DNA of 64,000 nucleotides from contig NC_071335.1 in the NCBI RefSeq assembly GCF_027744825.2, positions 12,475,501 through 12,539,500 on the forward strand. The letters run 5' to 3'. This document shows, in pieces, positions 1 through 12,231 of this stretch (positions are counted from its first letter, which is position 1; every line of letters starts with the position of its first letter). The notes under the pieces are model-generated. The model was not told the DNA's origin. It did no database searches and worked only from the letters and a program-made list of their open reading frames with translations. A program made the position numbers and the translations under genes. The DNA is from Synchiropus splendidus. Its lineage: Eukaryota; Chordata; Actinopteri; Syngnathiformes; Callionymidae.

Positions 1-3000
1 AAACAACTTGCTCTCCAGAGCCACCATGTGTTTACAAATGAGAACAGCAGCTGTACTAAAAAGGCCATTGTTCATCAATCGCTCTTAAAGACAGAAAAAA
101 TACCTCAGTGAAGTACATTTGCCGTAATGACAGATTTAACTGGAGGGCTGCCAGCGAAGATCACTGATAACCCGTAACTCAGGGACAAAAGAAGGGAGCA
201 GCAAAGCCCAATGAGAGGTATGAAAGGAGGGAGTCGGAAGTAGTACAGACGGACCATCTGCTTCTGTGGGAAAGATAAAGATGAGAGTCGAGCTCAGATG
301 GAAAATGTTAGTAGACTCGGGGTGTGAGGACTCTACATACAGGGGTGCACGAAGAGGTGGGGGGGCAAAGGCGGATGAGAGCGAGGCGGACAGATGGAAG
401 ACAGGAGGATGTGTGGGAGAGAGAAAGAGGCTGAGTGGGAACCAGAGATTGGGCCTGGCAGTGGTGTGAATGCACTGGGCACGCTGGCATCAGGTGGGGA
501 CATGACTCGACATGCCGGCTCAGCCCAGCTGGGTCAATGCTCGCTGCTGCCATGTTGTTTTGGCTTGGAGCTTTTATAAGCACATGCACAGGCGCACAGA
601 GCAACAAACAAATACAGCCTCTCTCACTCGGGCTCATATCAGGACACACACTCCTTCACAAGCAAACACACGCGCTCACACCCAAAATGCCACGGAATTG
701 GCCAAAGCCGGGGAGGCAGACGAAGGCCCTGGACTAATGGAAACGCCAAACTCGTTACTCTAACGCTGGGTGACAAGGGCACCTTGGGCTGCAGATGTTC
801 CTGCTGATGACAGATGGAGCCTGGCACTGCCAGGGGACAGTGGGCCAGGCCGGTGCCAGCGCGGTTCCACCTGCACCCCTCTTCTGTACCCAAGCACACA
901 AACTCGAACACACGCTGCCTCACTTTCTCTCCTGCCCTATCTCCCTTGAACACTGGCAAATATTACCCCCAACCGCCATCACTCACTCTCCCACGCTGGC
1001 ACACTGCGAGGACGACTGTTTGTGGACAGATATCTATGGCACTGGCAGAATGTGTTGCATAAATGGCGTCTGTATTGGTATTGATCCTTTTAACACTTTC
1101 ATTATTCAAGACGAGGAAAAGTGACAAACTGCCTGGTTATCAAACATTGGTCTCGGCAAATCTGGTTTGCATGTTTGTCGCACATTCTGTCGCTGTTATC
1201 TGATGAATCCAGAGAGTTTTTTGCAGAGCGCATTCCGCTTCAGTTCATGCCTGATAGGGGCTGTTTAATGATGCCATTTATCATCATGGAGCTCCTGACA
1301 GACTTCTGGAGTAGACTCACTGTCCTGGCTCTAAGAAGCAGTCCACCAGGATAATTTGCTCCATGCTGTTGGTGGCCAGATTACCAAAGTGTGCTCAGCT
1401 GTAATTTTGATGATCCTCTCCTGCTTTCAACTCATCATGGAAAACTATCTCACATGTCATTGTTAATGCCTCTAAATTATCCAGACTCAAATATTTTACC
1501 TTCAATTACCGCATGCCAAAAACATATCCAGACACATCGGCCGTCAATCTGGGACTCCAAGTTTCATAAGAACGTCAGGATTTTAACACAGTGATATCCA
1601 CTTCTTGTTGTTTTTCCATGCGGCAACCTTGCGCCTTTGTACTTCTACTCTTGCAGACATCCCCTCAGCCCCCTCCCCCGGTCCACTTCATCCAAAAACC
1701 ATGTGCGTCGTGTCATTTTAACTCCCTCCTGCTGAAGAAGGGCCCCTAACAAAACAAAACAATTATCTCTTCCCTGGTCAGGACACGGTTGGCATCCCCT
1801 CAACCTCTCTAATGCCCTTCAGTCTCCTGCCGGATCCAGTCTTCACGCTCTTCTATCCATAGCTGTCGGTCTGACACTAAGTCAGGCTGAGGGGTCTCTT
1901 AAGTGCATCTGAAGTGGAGCGTTTAGCTGACTTCAACAAAATCATGTTTCTTTAAAAAGCCAGGAGTTTAGGACCCGGGAGGAGAGACGGTGCCGAATAC
2001 GGGGTCACACCATGGCAACACATCGAGGAGGTGGAGGGGTTTGTAGGGTGCGAGCTCCTATGCGCCAGCTCTTAATTACCTTAATTGGAGTCATTAGGCG
2101 AGAGAAAGTGCGAGACGTCACCTGCAGGCAGACAGGCGCGCACCTGCATCGGCCTTGCTGGATCACCATCAACACACAACCAGCGTGTTTACTGCCGGAT
2201 CCACTCTCAACCAAAACAAACACCTTCACTTGTTACCCGTTTCCCCAAACTACCAAATGAGAACCACAGAAATGTATTTCATTTGGATGATGTTGATACA
2301 GTAGAGGGGCCAATAGAAAAACATCATCTTTATCTTCATAAAACCAAAAAGAAAAAAAGTAAATAGAAACAAAACGCTAACAAAAACCATTTGGGATAGA
2401 TAAAACTGTGAATTTTATGCTGTCTGAAAGAAGAAGGGGGGCAAATCTATAACCAGAGGGAGGGAGAGAACATCTCCACAGACACACTGTGCTCCTTAAA
2501 CCAGTGCCTCAGTTGGGAGTTGGTGTCACATGGTTTGTAGCTAGAGTTGAAATGCACAGTCGAATCTTACCAAGAAGATTCAAGTCACTTCCAGATTCTC
2601 TTCATGTGTTGTTGACTGACATTTCCGATGAGTTGATAAAGGAATGGAGTTGCTACAAATTTGTAAAGGATTATGGGCTTCAGCAGGAAGGTGCCATTGC
2701 CATTTCCATGGCCAAGTCCCCTGTTCCCAATTCAATAGGAAGCCATCATGTAAACTATGTTGTGGCACAAACTTGATGCCGTTCCTGCCCCTTATGACTT
2801 TCCTCCCCTACACCTGCTGTCACAGGAATAAATAAACAATACTGATCACCCTAAATAATTCACACTGATGACCATATTTTTGTTTTTGCCCCAGCAAACT
2901 ACATTTAACTTACTTAATATCATATTGATGTGACGCCTCTTCAATAGGTATGTGAGGTTCCAGTGAAGGAAAAATACACTAGAGGCGGCCTTTATTTATA

Positions 3001-4879
3001 GGCTCAAATCTTTCTTTCATAATAATTCTATTCCAACTATGGCAATCAAAATTAGTCTTAGGTGTTTATTACAACGTGGGAATTGTTTGGCTTTGTTTCT
3101 AAGACCTGCAAAAGTCTTAACTATGGCCTCGAAGACAAGACTTTAAAACAGTATGGCCTTAGTTTTCTTGCTTGACAAGAGACAAATGATAGAAATCCCA
3201 ACAACCCTAAATCTTAAAGTGATGCTTTCTGAATCAGTCAAGCACCAGTGATCAAGCTAATACCCCAAAACCAAATAAGGGCACTTTCCAATCGACACCT
3301 CTGATGTGGCCCTATCAGCAGTCTGCACCAATCACGGTTCACTTCAGAAGCCTGCAACAGACCAGTCGCCGGGCAGAGTGGCGGTCGGACGAGCCAGCTT
3401 CGACCAGCTGCTCCAGGCTAACACCACAGTCTGGGCACCTTCCCCAGTATCAATATGACGATGTATGCTTGCAACTGTCCACAGTCACCCAGGCAACTTT
3501 ATCCCAAACAAGCTGATGTGTGAAACAGTTAACTGTGCGTGGGCGGTCGATATATCACTTTGACGAAATATCTGATTTTATCAAAGGATTTTCTTCTGCA
3601 GGAACTGGGCTCGGGTTCGCGCTTCCGTGCTGCTGCCAAAATTTGGAGCCTGATCCGCCAAAAAGCCCAATCTACCATGACTGTTGAGCAGCACGGTCCT
3701 GATGAATACGGGACTTTTTTTTTTTCTACCGACACACACTGAGCTGCGGCGAGCATTTATCTGCATTCACTCTAAAAAGACCTTCATCTGGGTGAATATT
3801 TTGGGTCGGACTTGGGTGCAGGTTTGTTTAAGCAGGTTTCTAAGAAATGTGCTTTTAACGCAACTCTCAATTTTAAAGATAACAAATGAAGTTTAACAAG
3901 GAAAGGTTCCTCTGTTCTGGGAGAAAATTAAAATTTATCGTGTTTCATGAGCCAACCACAAGACCAGCGAAGCTGCGCATGAGGTGTCACGACAAAATGG
4001 CCAAGCCACCTGACCTGGCTTGTCTCAATGAAAGTAGAAGCAGTACGTGGAGTGTCACCTGAAGGACCAGCCTCCTCACCCAAGAGGCAAGTCTAGCGCC
4101 CGCGTATTGGACATTCATTGTAGTGGCTTGCATTTTAAGCTTTCAGTCAGTGCCCCAAACTTAGGGTGGGAAACACAGTCGATCAACAACTAGACTTATG
4201 GCTCAGCTCTTTCATGACCAGGACAGACACTCTTATCACCTTTGGAACCTGCTGCACTAATGCACTCCAGTGTCTCAAGTACGTAACTAATGTAAATCGA
4301 TATAATCTAATTAAAACATGACTATAAATGAATTTCCGCCGCGACCGTGGTCGTGAGACTTCAAGGGTCGCCCATCATTTGCACCTAACATCCATTTCCA
4401 TGTCAAACAGTAAAAAGGCGTACACGCGAAGAGACGGAGCAGGCAGCTCATTGTGTGTTTTAAAGCGCTAACTAGGCCACTTAGCACCCCGTGACGCTGA
4501 TCTGATCCCTGAGGCGCTGAACTTGGCACTGCGCCCTCCTCCTTTCGCTCCTTCCTTTCCCCTCGCCATGGGAACCAGGCCATCCTTAATGACGCAGGAG
4601 TGCTCTGCCCGATCCCACAATGCAAAGAGGGCTGACATCTGTCTTGCTAAGTGGTGCACTCTCTTGTGCACCTTGTTTGTTCAATCAACAACCGCCTCCT
4701 CCCCTCTTCCTCCTTCCATTCACCGTGTATGCTCTATTTTTTTTTTATCTAGTTTTCCTGAGAGTCGATAAAAGATTAAGTAGCTCTAAATACAGAAACA
4801 ATAGACACGCAGATAGATCATTACTGCCTTAACTATCCGCCACTCTCCCACAAACAAATTTGCCCAAAGCCGCGGCGTC
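1..4879. other. Non-coding stretch left of dand5
   Basis: I see no exon with a recognisable protein in this stretch. The open frames are short, overlapping and biased in composition. The sequence is unique-looking and moderately GC-rich, without obvious transposon remnants. In human, DAND5 neighbours NFIX, a developmental gene with large regulatory introns, so this could be flank or intron of an nfix gene. That is inference from synteny only; no NFIX exon is visible. Confidence 0.4.
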
Positions 4880-5345
4880 TCTTCTTATCTCAACGCAACA
4901 TGCCCGATAAGATTCCAGTGTGTTAGGAGTGTTTACATTGTCTTTGAATCATCACCGTCAGTCGACAGAAGTGATCGACTTTTCCACCTTCTACTCAGAT
5001 ACGAGAGCCCAATTTGAAGAGTCTTTGAACTCCTCATGCTGAAGCCCTGAGCAAATATTTGTCCCATAAATCTTTAAAAATATAGCCATCAAGCAAAGAT
5101 GTTAATCAAATGCTAATGGAATCTGAGGGTTTCAATGCTCCCCCGTAGAGCAATGAAGGCTTTCACTTTTCCAGAGAGCCCACGTGAATGCAAATGGCCA
5201 TCTAAGCAGTCATTTTGACTGCATGCCAAGGCAACGTAAAGAGCCCCCTTCTTTATGCTCCTTTGGGAATGTACTTTGGGATGTGTGGGATGAGTTCACT
5301 TTACCAGGCCCAGGTGCCAGGGCATAAATGAATAATAGGTTTTAT
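4880..5345. promoter_or_regulatory. Candidate conserved non-coding (enhancer-like) block
   Basis: A block of about 460 bp, complex in sequence and dense in transcription-factor-like words, with no reading frame of note. It contains a CACGTG E-box at 5181-5186, a POU octamer ATGCAAAT at 5188-5195, a TGCCAAGGCAAC word near 5224 and several TTTATG/CATAAA words. This looks like vertebrate developmental conserved elements, but conservation cannot be tested here. It could equally be ordinary intergenic DNA. Confidence 0.2.
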
Positions 5346-6185
5346 GGGCCCTAACCGAAAAAAAGCACACATGCCCACTGGTTCAAGTGCATCTGTACTG
5401 AATGACGTTCAAATTCCCACAACCAAACTAAAAGGAGACTGGGCATGAGAAGCTGCTTCCTATACATAATTCAGGGCTCCATGCTGAAACAATTATGTTT
5501 GCTTACAGCTAAGTACCCCTGCTTAAAAGTGCCTTCGCTGCTTTCAAATGCAAACGCTTTGTGCGTAAAGTCTGTGGAACAAGAGCTTTTTTTAATAAAA
5601 TATAGGACCTGATACTCGAATGTCGCACGCATGAGTAGAAGGAACAAAACAGAAAACAAGTGGGAACACTTGTAAGACTGTTAGACGCAGGTTCATCGAA
5701 GAGTAATGGACACAAACGCAGACAGACATTTGTTATTCTTCTTCTAATTGTACGCTCCGCATTAATACCGCCAAGTGCACGATACATTCATACAAATATT
5801 TCTGTTCATTCCTACTACTAATATATATATTTTTTGGGGGAACTTTCATTATTACTACCAGACTAACGCATGGGTCAATGTGTTGTAGTGTGATGTCACT
5901 GAGCATGGAACAACTACTTCTCATCTTTGTGGGTGCCACCAGGTGAAGGAACCTGGAATTTGACAAGACGATGTCACCTTCCCTTATTGTCAAAGGAGAG
6001 ACTCAATGAACAAAAATTTATGCCAGTAATTGGATTATTTGTAAATAATCACATTTTGAGGTGAGGAGTCTAACCTTCTAACCTTTTTTAAACATACATT
6101 TTCCGTCCCTCTTATTTAGTCTCCCTCATCATGAATGTTTTGGTGCTATCTCACATTGTATAAAGACCTGCACCTGGAATTTGTT

Positions 6186-6186
<1 letters not shown>

Positions 6187-6225
<39 letters not shown>

Positions 6226-6240
6226 TTCAATAATAATAAT
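6187..6240. repeat. (AAT)n microsatellite
   Basis: A run of AAT/TAA trinucleotides, interrupted once by a TTTC word. It lies about 190 bp beyond the proposed dand5 polyadenylation signal. Confidence 0.9.
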
Positions 6241-6429
6241 CATAATCCAATGCAATGAATAAATCAGAATCTGCATGTTAAAGTCTCCTACTTATTTCAA
6301 TTGTTGTAGATAACAAGTCAAACAGTTCATCTTCCAAAAAAAGTTGCAGACCTTCTGTCCTGAATTATAGTTACGGTTAATGGTGCAAGCAAATGACCAG
6401 ATCACATGAGGATGATTTGACAAAAAAGA

Positions 6430-6435
6430 TTTATT
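6430..6435 (-). terminator. dand5 polyadenylation signal (candidate)
   Basis: TTTATT on the plus strand reads AATAAA on the minus strand, about 220 bp after the dand5 stop codon. It is the first canonical hexamer I noticed on that side. The cleavage site is not proven. Confidence 0.4.
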
Positions 6436-6656
6436 GGCATTATATGAAAATACACTTGTCAGGTTTAGGTCAATCTAAACAATATTTATGTCCAGCGTGG
6501 ACTGTCAGAAGGTAAAATGCATGACTCAAATTAAAGTCATTTTGTCAACAATCAAGAATTCTGAACAAGGAATTCAGACTTGGACAAACAAACAAGAAAC
6601 AACCGTGACAACAGTTGCGCTTAAATAGACAGACAAAAACATTTAAAGAGAGACGT

Positions 6657-7490
6657 CTATGAATGTGCAGTCGCCGTGTTTTCTTCACGTCCTGTCTCAC
6701 ATTTGCATTCTTCCACCACCATCACTTTTCTGGAGCGGATGACAGAGCCACATTTCAGGGGAACTGTCACGGTGTGAACTTTGGATGGGGCGCATCTCGA
6801 GCAGGGGCTGCGACGGTGGGCTCCCAAACCAAACTCTCCTTCAGGTGGAACGAAGAGGGAGCTGCACTGGCCAAAGCACAGGTTGTTGTGCACCGTCACA
6901 GCATCGCATCCCGGTGCTGTCACACGCTGGAAGAGTCAAACAAAGAAAGAGTAGAGTCTATATATTTCAAACAAAGAAGCTGAATAAAGGGCAGGAAAAT
7001 CTGATGTTCAAACCAGTTTTACCTGAGTGAAGGGAACAGCGCTGCACGTCTGCTTCGTGTCCTTGAGTCGAATAGGTAGCAACGAGCTGATCTTATCTCC
7101 TTTCTCAATCGCTCGCTGCCACATCTGCAGACCCTGCTTCTTCTTCAGCTCTGGCTCAGCAGAAATCTTTGGTTGAAGGTGCTGCAGAGGATGCGAAAGG
7201 CCCCGAAAGGCTGGTCCAGGACGGCCCTGAGACAAGAACGTGGGCAAGGCCAACCTGGAGCTGCCAGAAGGAGCCCGTCTGGAGTTCATTGTTCTTCTAA
7301 AGAACCCAGACTGGGCTACCAAGTGTGGCTCCAGCTGCACAACCTTGACCGCTCCATGCACAGGCTCAACTGGACCACTGGCAGACGACTCAAATTCAAC
7401 CCGCGACCCTTTCAGGATTTTGTCAAAAGAAAATGAAGTCGCAAATGGCGTCCAACAACACAAAAAAATGATGTTGAAGAGCTGAGACAT
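6657..7490 (-). CDS. dand5: DAN-family secreted Nodal/BMP antagonist (Charon/Coco)
   Basis: Two coding exons, 7490-7023 and 6926-6657, joined in phase 0 by GTAAAA...CTCTTCCAG, giving 245 residues. The start is the second of two in-frame ATGs (7488-7490) because it is followed directly by a signal peptide (MSQLFNIIFLCCW...). A basic, serine-rich propeptide-like region follows. Exon 2 carries most of the C-terminal cystine-knot domain: cysteines in PGC, NLC, GQC, SPC, SRC, LKC and EECKC follow the DAN/Cerberus spacing, with the first knot cysteine (KQTC) near residue 149 in exon 1. In fish, Charon is secreted around Kupffer's vesicle and restrains Nodal (Southpaw) to set left-right asymmetry; that role is family knowledge. 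The two-exon structure and length (about 240 residues) fit dand5 better than cer1, grem or dand4. Synteny also fits. No lesion is seen. Confidence 0.9.
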
Positions 7491-7622
7491 TTTAACAGCG
7501 AATCGCTCCGTCAAAAACAAATTAAACAGCTAGAGAAGTATTTTTTTAAATCTTGTTGCGGTTCAAGGTCTAGAAGGAAGACCTTGCTGTCAGTGCTCTC
7601 ATGAGGTGAAGGCTCCAGTCGA

Positions 7623-7630
7623 CTTATATA
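7623..7630 (-). promoter_or_regulatory. TATA box of dand5 (candidate)
   Basis: The minus strand reads TATATAAG about 133 bp before the chosen dand5 ATG, in a spacer with no other start. This would place transcription start roughly 100 bp upstream of the ATG. A TATA promoter suits a short, tightly localised developmental gene. The inference rests on motif and position only. Confidence 0.45.
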
Positions 7631-7699
7631 GTCAGCAGCCGCTTCCCAGCAGAGTTTGAATGTGAAGAAGGTGTCGCATTTCCCACACCAGACCAGACG

Positions 7700-9937
7700 T
7701 CACACCAAAGCTACACATTCAGGTGCGAGACGACTGAACTTCACCTGACAATAAAACAAACGAATGCCATGACTTTTAACCACCGCCACACATGCAGAGG
7801 CAGCTTCAAGAGTTCTTGATTTAAAAATTTGAAAAGAGAAAAACATGCAATAGTACGGAAGTGTACAGGGATAATAATGATATAGTGTAATAATGACAAC
7901 GAACAAAATGAATCCGAATGCTAAAACAAGAAAAACTGTTAGTAACAAGACATAAGAAATATTTCTTATAATTTTAAGATTAAAAAAATCACTAGCCACC
8001 AAAATTTTCCTTTTCAAGCAGTTCATTGATCATCCTCCTGCCCAGTTTATGGCAAAGTTTCAGGGAATGTATGCTCATAAATTTAGAATATCAACTTAAG
8101 ATGCCATATTTAATACAAATGATTGAAAACATTAAATGTATGAATAATCGAACCTATACTAAACACTAACAAATACCAATATTAATAACAGTAGAATAGC
8201 AAAAACTGTAAAAAAAAAAAAAAAAAAAAAAAAAAGGTGTTGTATAAAATGTGTATGATGATAGACAATGGAGAATGGACCGGCCACATTCTACAGCATC
8301 TCATCTCGCGCAGTAAAACAATCATGCCTCGTTTCCCACCAGCAGTTCTGCAGTCTCACCGGCGATCACGCCACCATTAGGCTCGGTCGCCCGTGACCAG
8401 AGCGCTCATTGTTTGTGACTAGACCACTAAAGGTGAGCGCTTATTTGCCTTTCTCATAGAGACCTGGGTGTAAACTACCGCTCTCTTCCTTTTCTGCGTT
8501 CTTTCCACGAGCTTTTCCCAGATCACAGTTTGATTCTTCGACACACAGCCTCGTAACAGACTGACTGCGCCACTGTGCTTAGAAGCGTTATATCCACTAG
8601 ATGGCGCCAACGACGAATAAATTCTTTGATCTGAACGTCATCTTATTGATACTATTTTTCATTATTTTATTTCAGTTCTTGTGAGAGATTCAATACAATA
8701 AAACGTATGTGCGGCTTAGGATCTTTTTTAGAAGTTTTTTCTTGTAGTCATCCTGATAAGTGGACCCTGCAAGTAGCCTGTCTAGACATTACATTGACGA
8801 AACATAAACACATACATGTACACAACTGAACATAAATGTATAAAAATGGTAATATCTCCCGAACAGTACACTTTCAAAACTTCATTGCTTTTGCACCTAC
8901 AAGGCTACTGAACACAAGAGCTCACTAAGGAGACATTTAGCATTACAGGATTTCTTAAGTTGTTGTGCAAAAACAGAAATAAGTAAATAAACAGGTAGTC
9001 GTCATAACATATTTACAAATATACAATATCATGGCTCAACGTGGGGTGGGGTGTTATGCACATTACACAATATCAGGGTGTATATATGATAATGGTTGAA
9101 CATTGTGGTGTATTAATTTTATAACCAAGATGATTGATGATAGCGTGTTGTAAACGGCTAGTCTTATGTATGGATGACCTTTGTACTGGTCAGGACTATA
9201 CTTTACTCTTATTTGTGAGCAATGTGGAACTGCCACCTGTACTTCCTTCTTCAAATGGTTGTTACACCAGTGTTCCCGAATGACTAACACCAAAATAAGA
9301 AAGTTATATTAAATTATTATTAAATAGTTAAACAAATCAATACATTTGTTTAAATGTAAACAAAGTTTTAGTAATTCATTTAAATTGAAAAGTCATTGAG
9401 ACAAATATCTAAAAAATAACAAGCATATCACTTTGCATTCATGTTAACTAACACACTTAAATGAATGTATTATTATCAATAATAATAAAATCATTGGCAA
9501 AACTGTAGTTTCTTGATCAACAGTTCATTCACAGTTCAACAGGGTCTGAAAACTAATGAGCACTATCTTCATCTCCACTTTGATCAATGCGCAAAGTTCA
9601 GATCTGTCAATCGTGCTATTGTCACAGAAGAATCTGAACAGATATGCCTATATCTCATGAAACAAAGTCTGAATCAAAAGGTCCATGGATTATGTATTCA
9701 TAAATCACACACCCCCAAATACGAGTATTATTATGCTGAGGTTCATGAATTACAAATACACGTTTGATTTGATCTCAAAAATGACAAAAATAAAGATTCC
9801 TTTGGATCCTCATTTGGCTATTCTACACAAGATTCCTTTAAATCTTTCTATTAATGCACATAAGAAAAAAAAAATCTAATTTTCTGTTTGCTACAGGCCA
9901 CGCATGTTGTTGCATTGAATTGAAAAAATGTTTCAGG
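7700..9937. other. Intergenic, AT-rich, no gene seen
   Basis: No supported exon. It holds a 26-base poly(A) run at 8210-8235, which could be a retroposon tail although nothing recognisable precedes it, and a more GC-rich patch at 8280-8600. The rest is AT-rich with frequent stops on both strands. Confidence 0.5.
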
Positions 9938-10211
9938 TCCTACAGTTGGTCAACGGATCAGGGAAATGTCCAGCAATCTGGCTCTCGAAAAACTGACCAG
10001 TACATCAAAAGGGAAAGTGCATGACTTCTGTGATATCTCTACAAGAGAAGCCATTGTTTTCTTTCCTGTGATCGTGACTTTATGTGACTGGATTTTGTAC
10101 ACTGAGTAAGTTGGTATTGAGGGTGGGGAAATGTGTATTGGTTGTTTCTTTGTATTTGTCATTTGTAATTATGGAAATTAATAAATGTATGTATGAAAAA
10201 AAAAAAAGAAA
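9938..10211 (+). pseudogene. Possible processed retrocopy tail: terminal ORF, AATAAA and poly(A)
   Basis: After an acceptor-like TTTCAG there is an open frame of about 56 codons (starting GPTVGQRIREMSSN, ending DWILYTE) that stops at about 10105-10107. About 70 bp later comes ATTAATAAATG, and about 16 bp after that a genomic A12 run (10197-10208). ORF end, poly(A) signal and encoded A-tract in that order is what a reverse-transcribed mRNA insertion leaves. I do not recognise the protein. An unclassified LINE 3' end or chance (56 codons is not long) are alternatives. Confidence 0.25.
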
Positions 10212-11977
10212 TATGATGTGGAACTTGTGTAGAGCAAGATTTAGTCTCAAAAGTGCGGCATAGATAAGGCTCCTTTCAGTGTCGAACAGTCTGCGCCGAT
10301 TCGGAATGCAGTCTTGGTAGGAGAACAAATCCAATTGGGAAGTGCAGAGACCGTCAAAATGCTTTATTTACCTAGTAAAAAGGAGATTAGGCAATGAAAT
10401 ACACTCTTGCTTTAAGTTTTCCGATTCCATTAAGGATTATACAAACAACTGCAAAGCTGCATGTATTTGTTTCGCGTGTAAATTTAGTGCAAAAGTGTTA
10501 AATTAAGGAGGATGTTGAATGCCATTGAAAGCAAACCTCATGGGATGTCAATAAAACATGACTAAATAATATAATAAATTGAGAAACCTACCCGTAGGTC
10601 ATACAAACCACAACATTTAGAATGAACTTTTCAGCAAAACCAATGCCACTATCTAATTAGCCCTTTACGCTAGCCGGACTTCTGCTACACACTTCCGTTT
10701 TTTTTTATAAAAACTTTTTATTTTATTTTATTTTTTAAATAATACTGTTATTAAATGCATAAACTGCACAACATTATTATACAGTATCTATCAATTATAT
10801 TATCAACAGTCTGCTTAAATCACTAGCCTCTTTCCTCAGAAAAAAAAATGGAATTAAATAATAAAAAAAATAAAAGAATTTGAAGAATATTTTTAAAATT
10901 TGATGATATATAGAAAGATCACAGACAGGATGCCCAAATGACAAGAAATGTACGGAGGAGACTAAACCAAATAAAAGATTTCTGAGTGGTGGTAAAGGAT
11001 GTTGAAATGTTTACAGCGTACAGCGGCAGCTGGCATCTGTACTGCACCACAGGCTGATGAGAAGAAAAACAGGTGCAGACCGACTCAGTTAGACTGTAAA
11101 TGACCTCACCACTGTCACTTGTTGGCGTTTATGGGGAATGACAAAGCACTGATGTCATCAAAGATGACATAAAAAAAGAAGCATAATTTCCATCTGAACT
11201 TATAAGTATTATTGTCATTATTATTATTATTATTTCGATTAATACCTAACAAACATCAAAGATATCCACAAAGCATGAATCACTTTTTTTCTTTATGTGT
11301 TAGATTACACATCCACTTCTCTGTCGTAATGGATCAAAATGAAGCAACATTTAGAACAGCACTTTTACGATCAGTTGAGTATTAACCCATATCAACTTGT
11401 GGTGCGAACTTCAAATGGAAAAATCTAAGAGTTACTAGTTAATTAGTAATGCAACTGTGTGTGTGACTGAAGACTCTAAACTGACCTGACCTAAAACACA
11501 AGTGGGCAGCAATTATGCAGCTCCTTTAACACACAACTCCAGTTGTCATTTGATAACTGAAAAGATTCTGTCTTTTACCAGCTAAACAGTCATGGTGGAC
11601 AACTCCTTTTCTTCACTGTAACACCAATGAAGCGTAACTTCATAGCATCTGTAACTTCAATAGCATCATTTGGAAACCACAATCTCTCACACTCCAACTT
11701 AGTGTTGAGTTTAGGTTGTGAGGCGACATCACCAACGCAATTTAACAACAATAGCTAACTAATCCAACTACAAATAAAGTTTGCAAGGCGACATGTTAAT
11801 GATCCCTGACAGGGATCACCCAGGTGCGAGTGCGTGTGTGTGGTTCTGTGATGCTCCCATGGTCCCGTGTCCAGGCTGTCTCCACTATTGTTGTGTTGTT
11901 TGAAATGTACTGAGCTTTCAAATGCAAACATGCCTTAAAACAAAATGACAAAAGACGCCATAGGTGCTATAAAAATA
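10212..11977. other. Intergenic, AT-rich, no gene seen
   Basis: AT-rich spacer between the retrocopy-like segment and the 3' end of the tetraspanin gene. It has T-rich and A-rich runs near 10700 and 10860 and an ATT run near 11220. No coding exon or recognisable mobile element was found. Confidence 0.5.
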
Positions 11978-11983
11978 TTTTAA
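11978..11983 (-). terminator. Tetraspanin gene polyadenylation signal (candidate)
   Basis: TTTAAT on the plus strand reads ATTAAA on the minus strand, about 250 bp beyond the tetraspanin stop. It is the common variant hexamer; no AATAAA was seen closer. Position-based guess. Confidence 0.25.
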
Positions 11984-12231
11984 TACAGTGTAATCACAGC
12001 GTAAAATGACACCATATTATCACCAGCTTTTGACAAAATATGTAAAGAAGTACAATTGTGAATTGTATGTAAATTAGACAATAAATAGTGTTGCCCGACC
12101 CGATCCGAAAGTGCATGGCCTCCATTCTTATTGATCTACAATTGGGAATTGTTCATGTTCATCTTCGCTCAAACACAAGTAACAAACTTTACAAACATGT
12201 TGAGTTTTTTTTTTCCCCTCAGTCACTTTGT

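Noticed and set aside
308..649. 113-codon minus-strand ORF and overlapping plus frames near the left edge
   Set aside because: Short overlapping frames in GC-richer DNA; none has splice context or a familiar sequence.
770..850. TGGCACTGCCAGG palindrome as an NFI site
   Set aside because: The half-sites TGGC/GCCA are spaced by 3 rather than the 5 bases NFI dimers need.
7173..7436. Plus-strand ORFs opposite dand5 exon 1
   Set aside because: Shadows of the dand5 coding exon in reverse frames.
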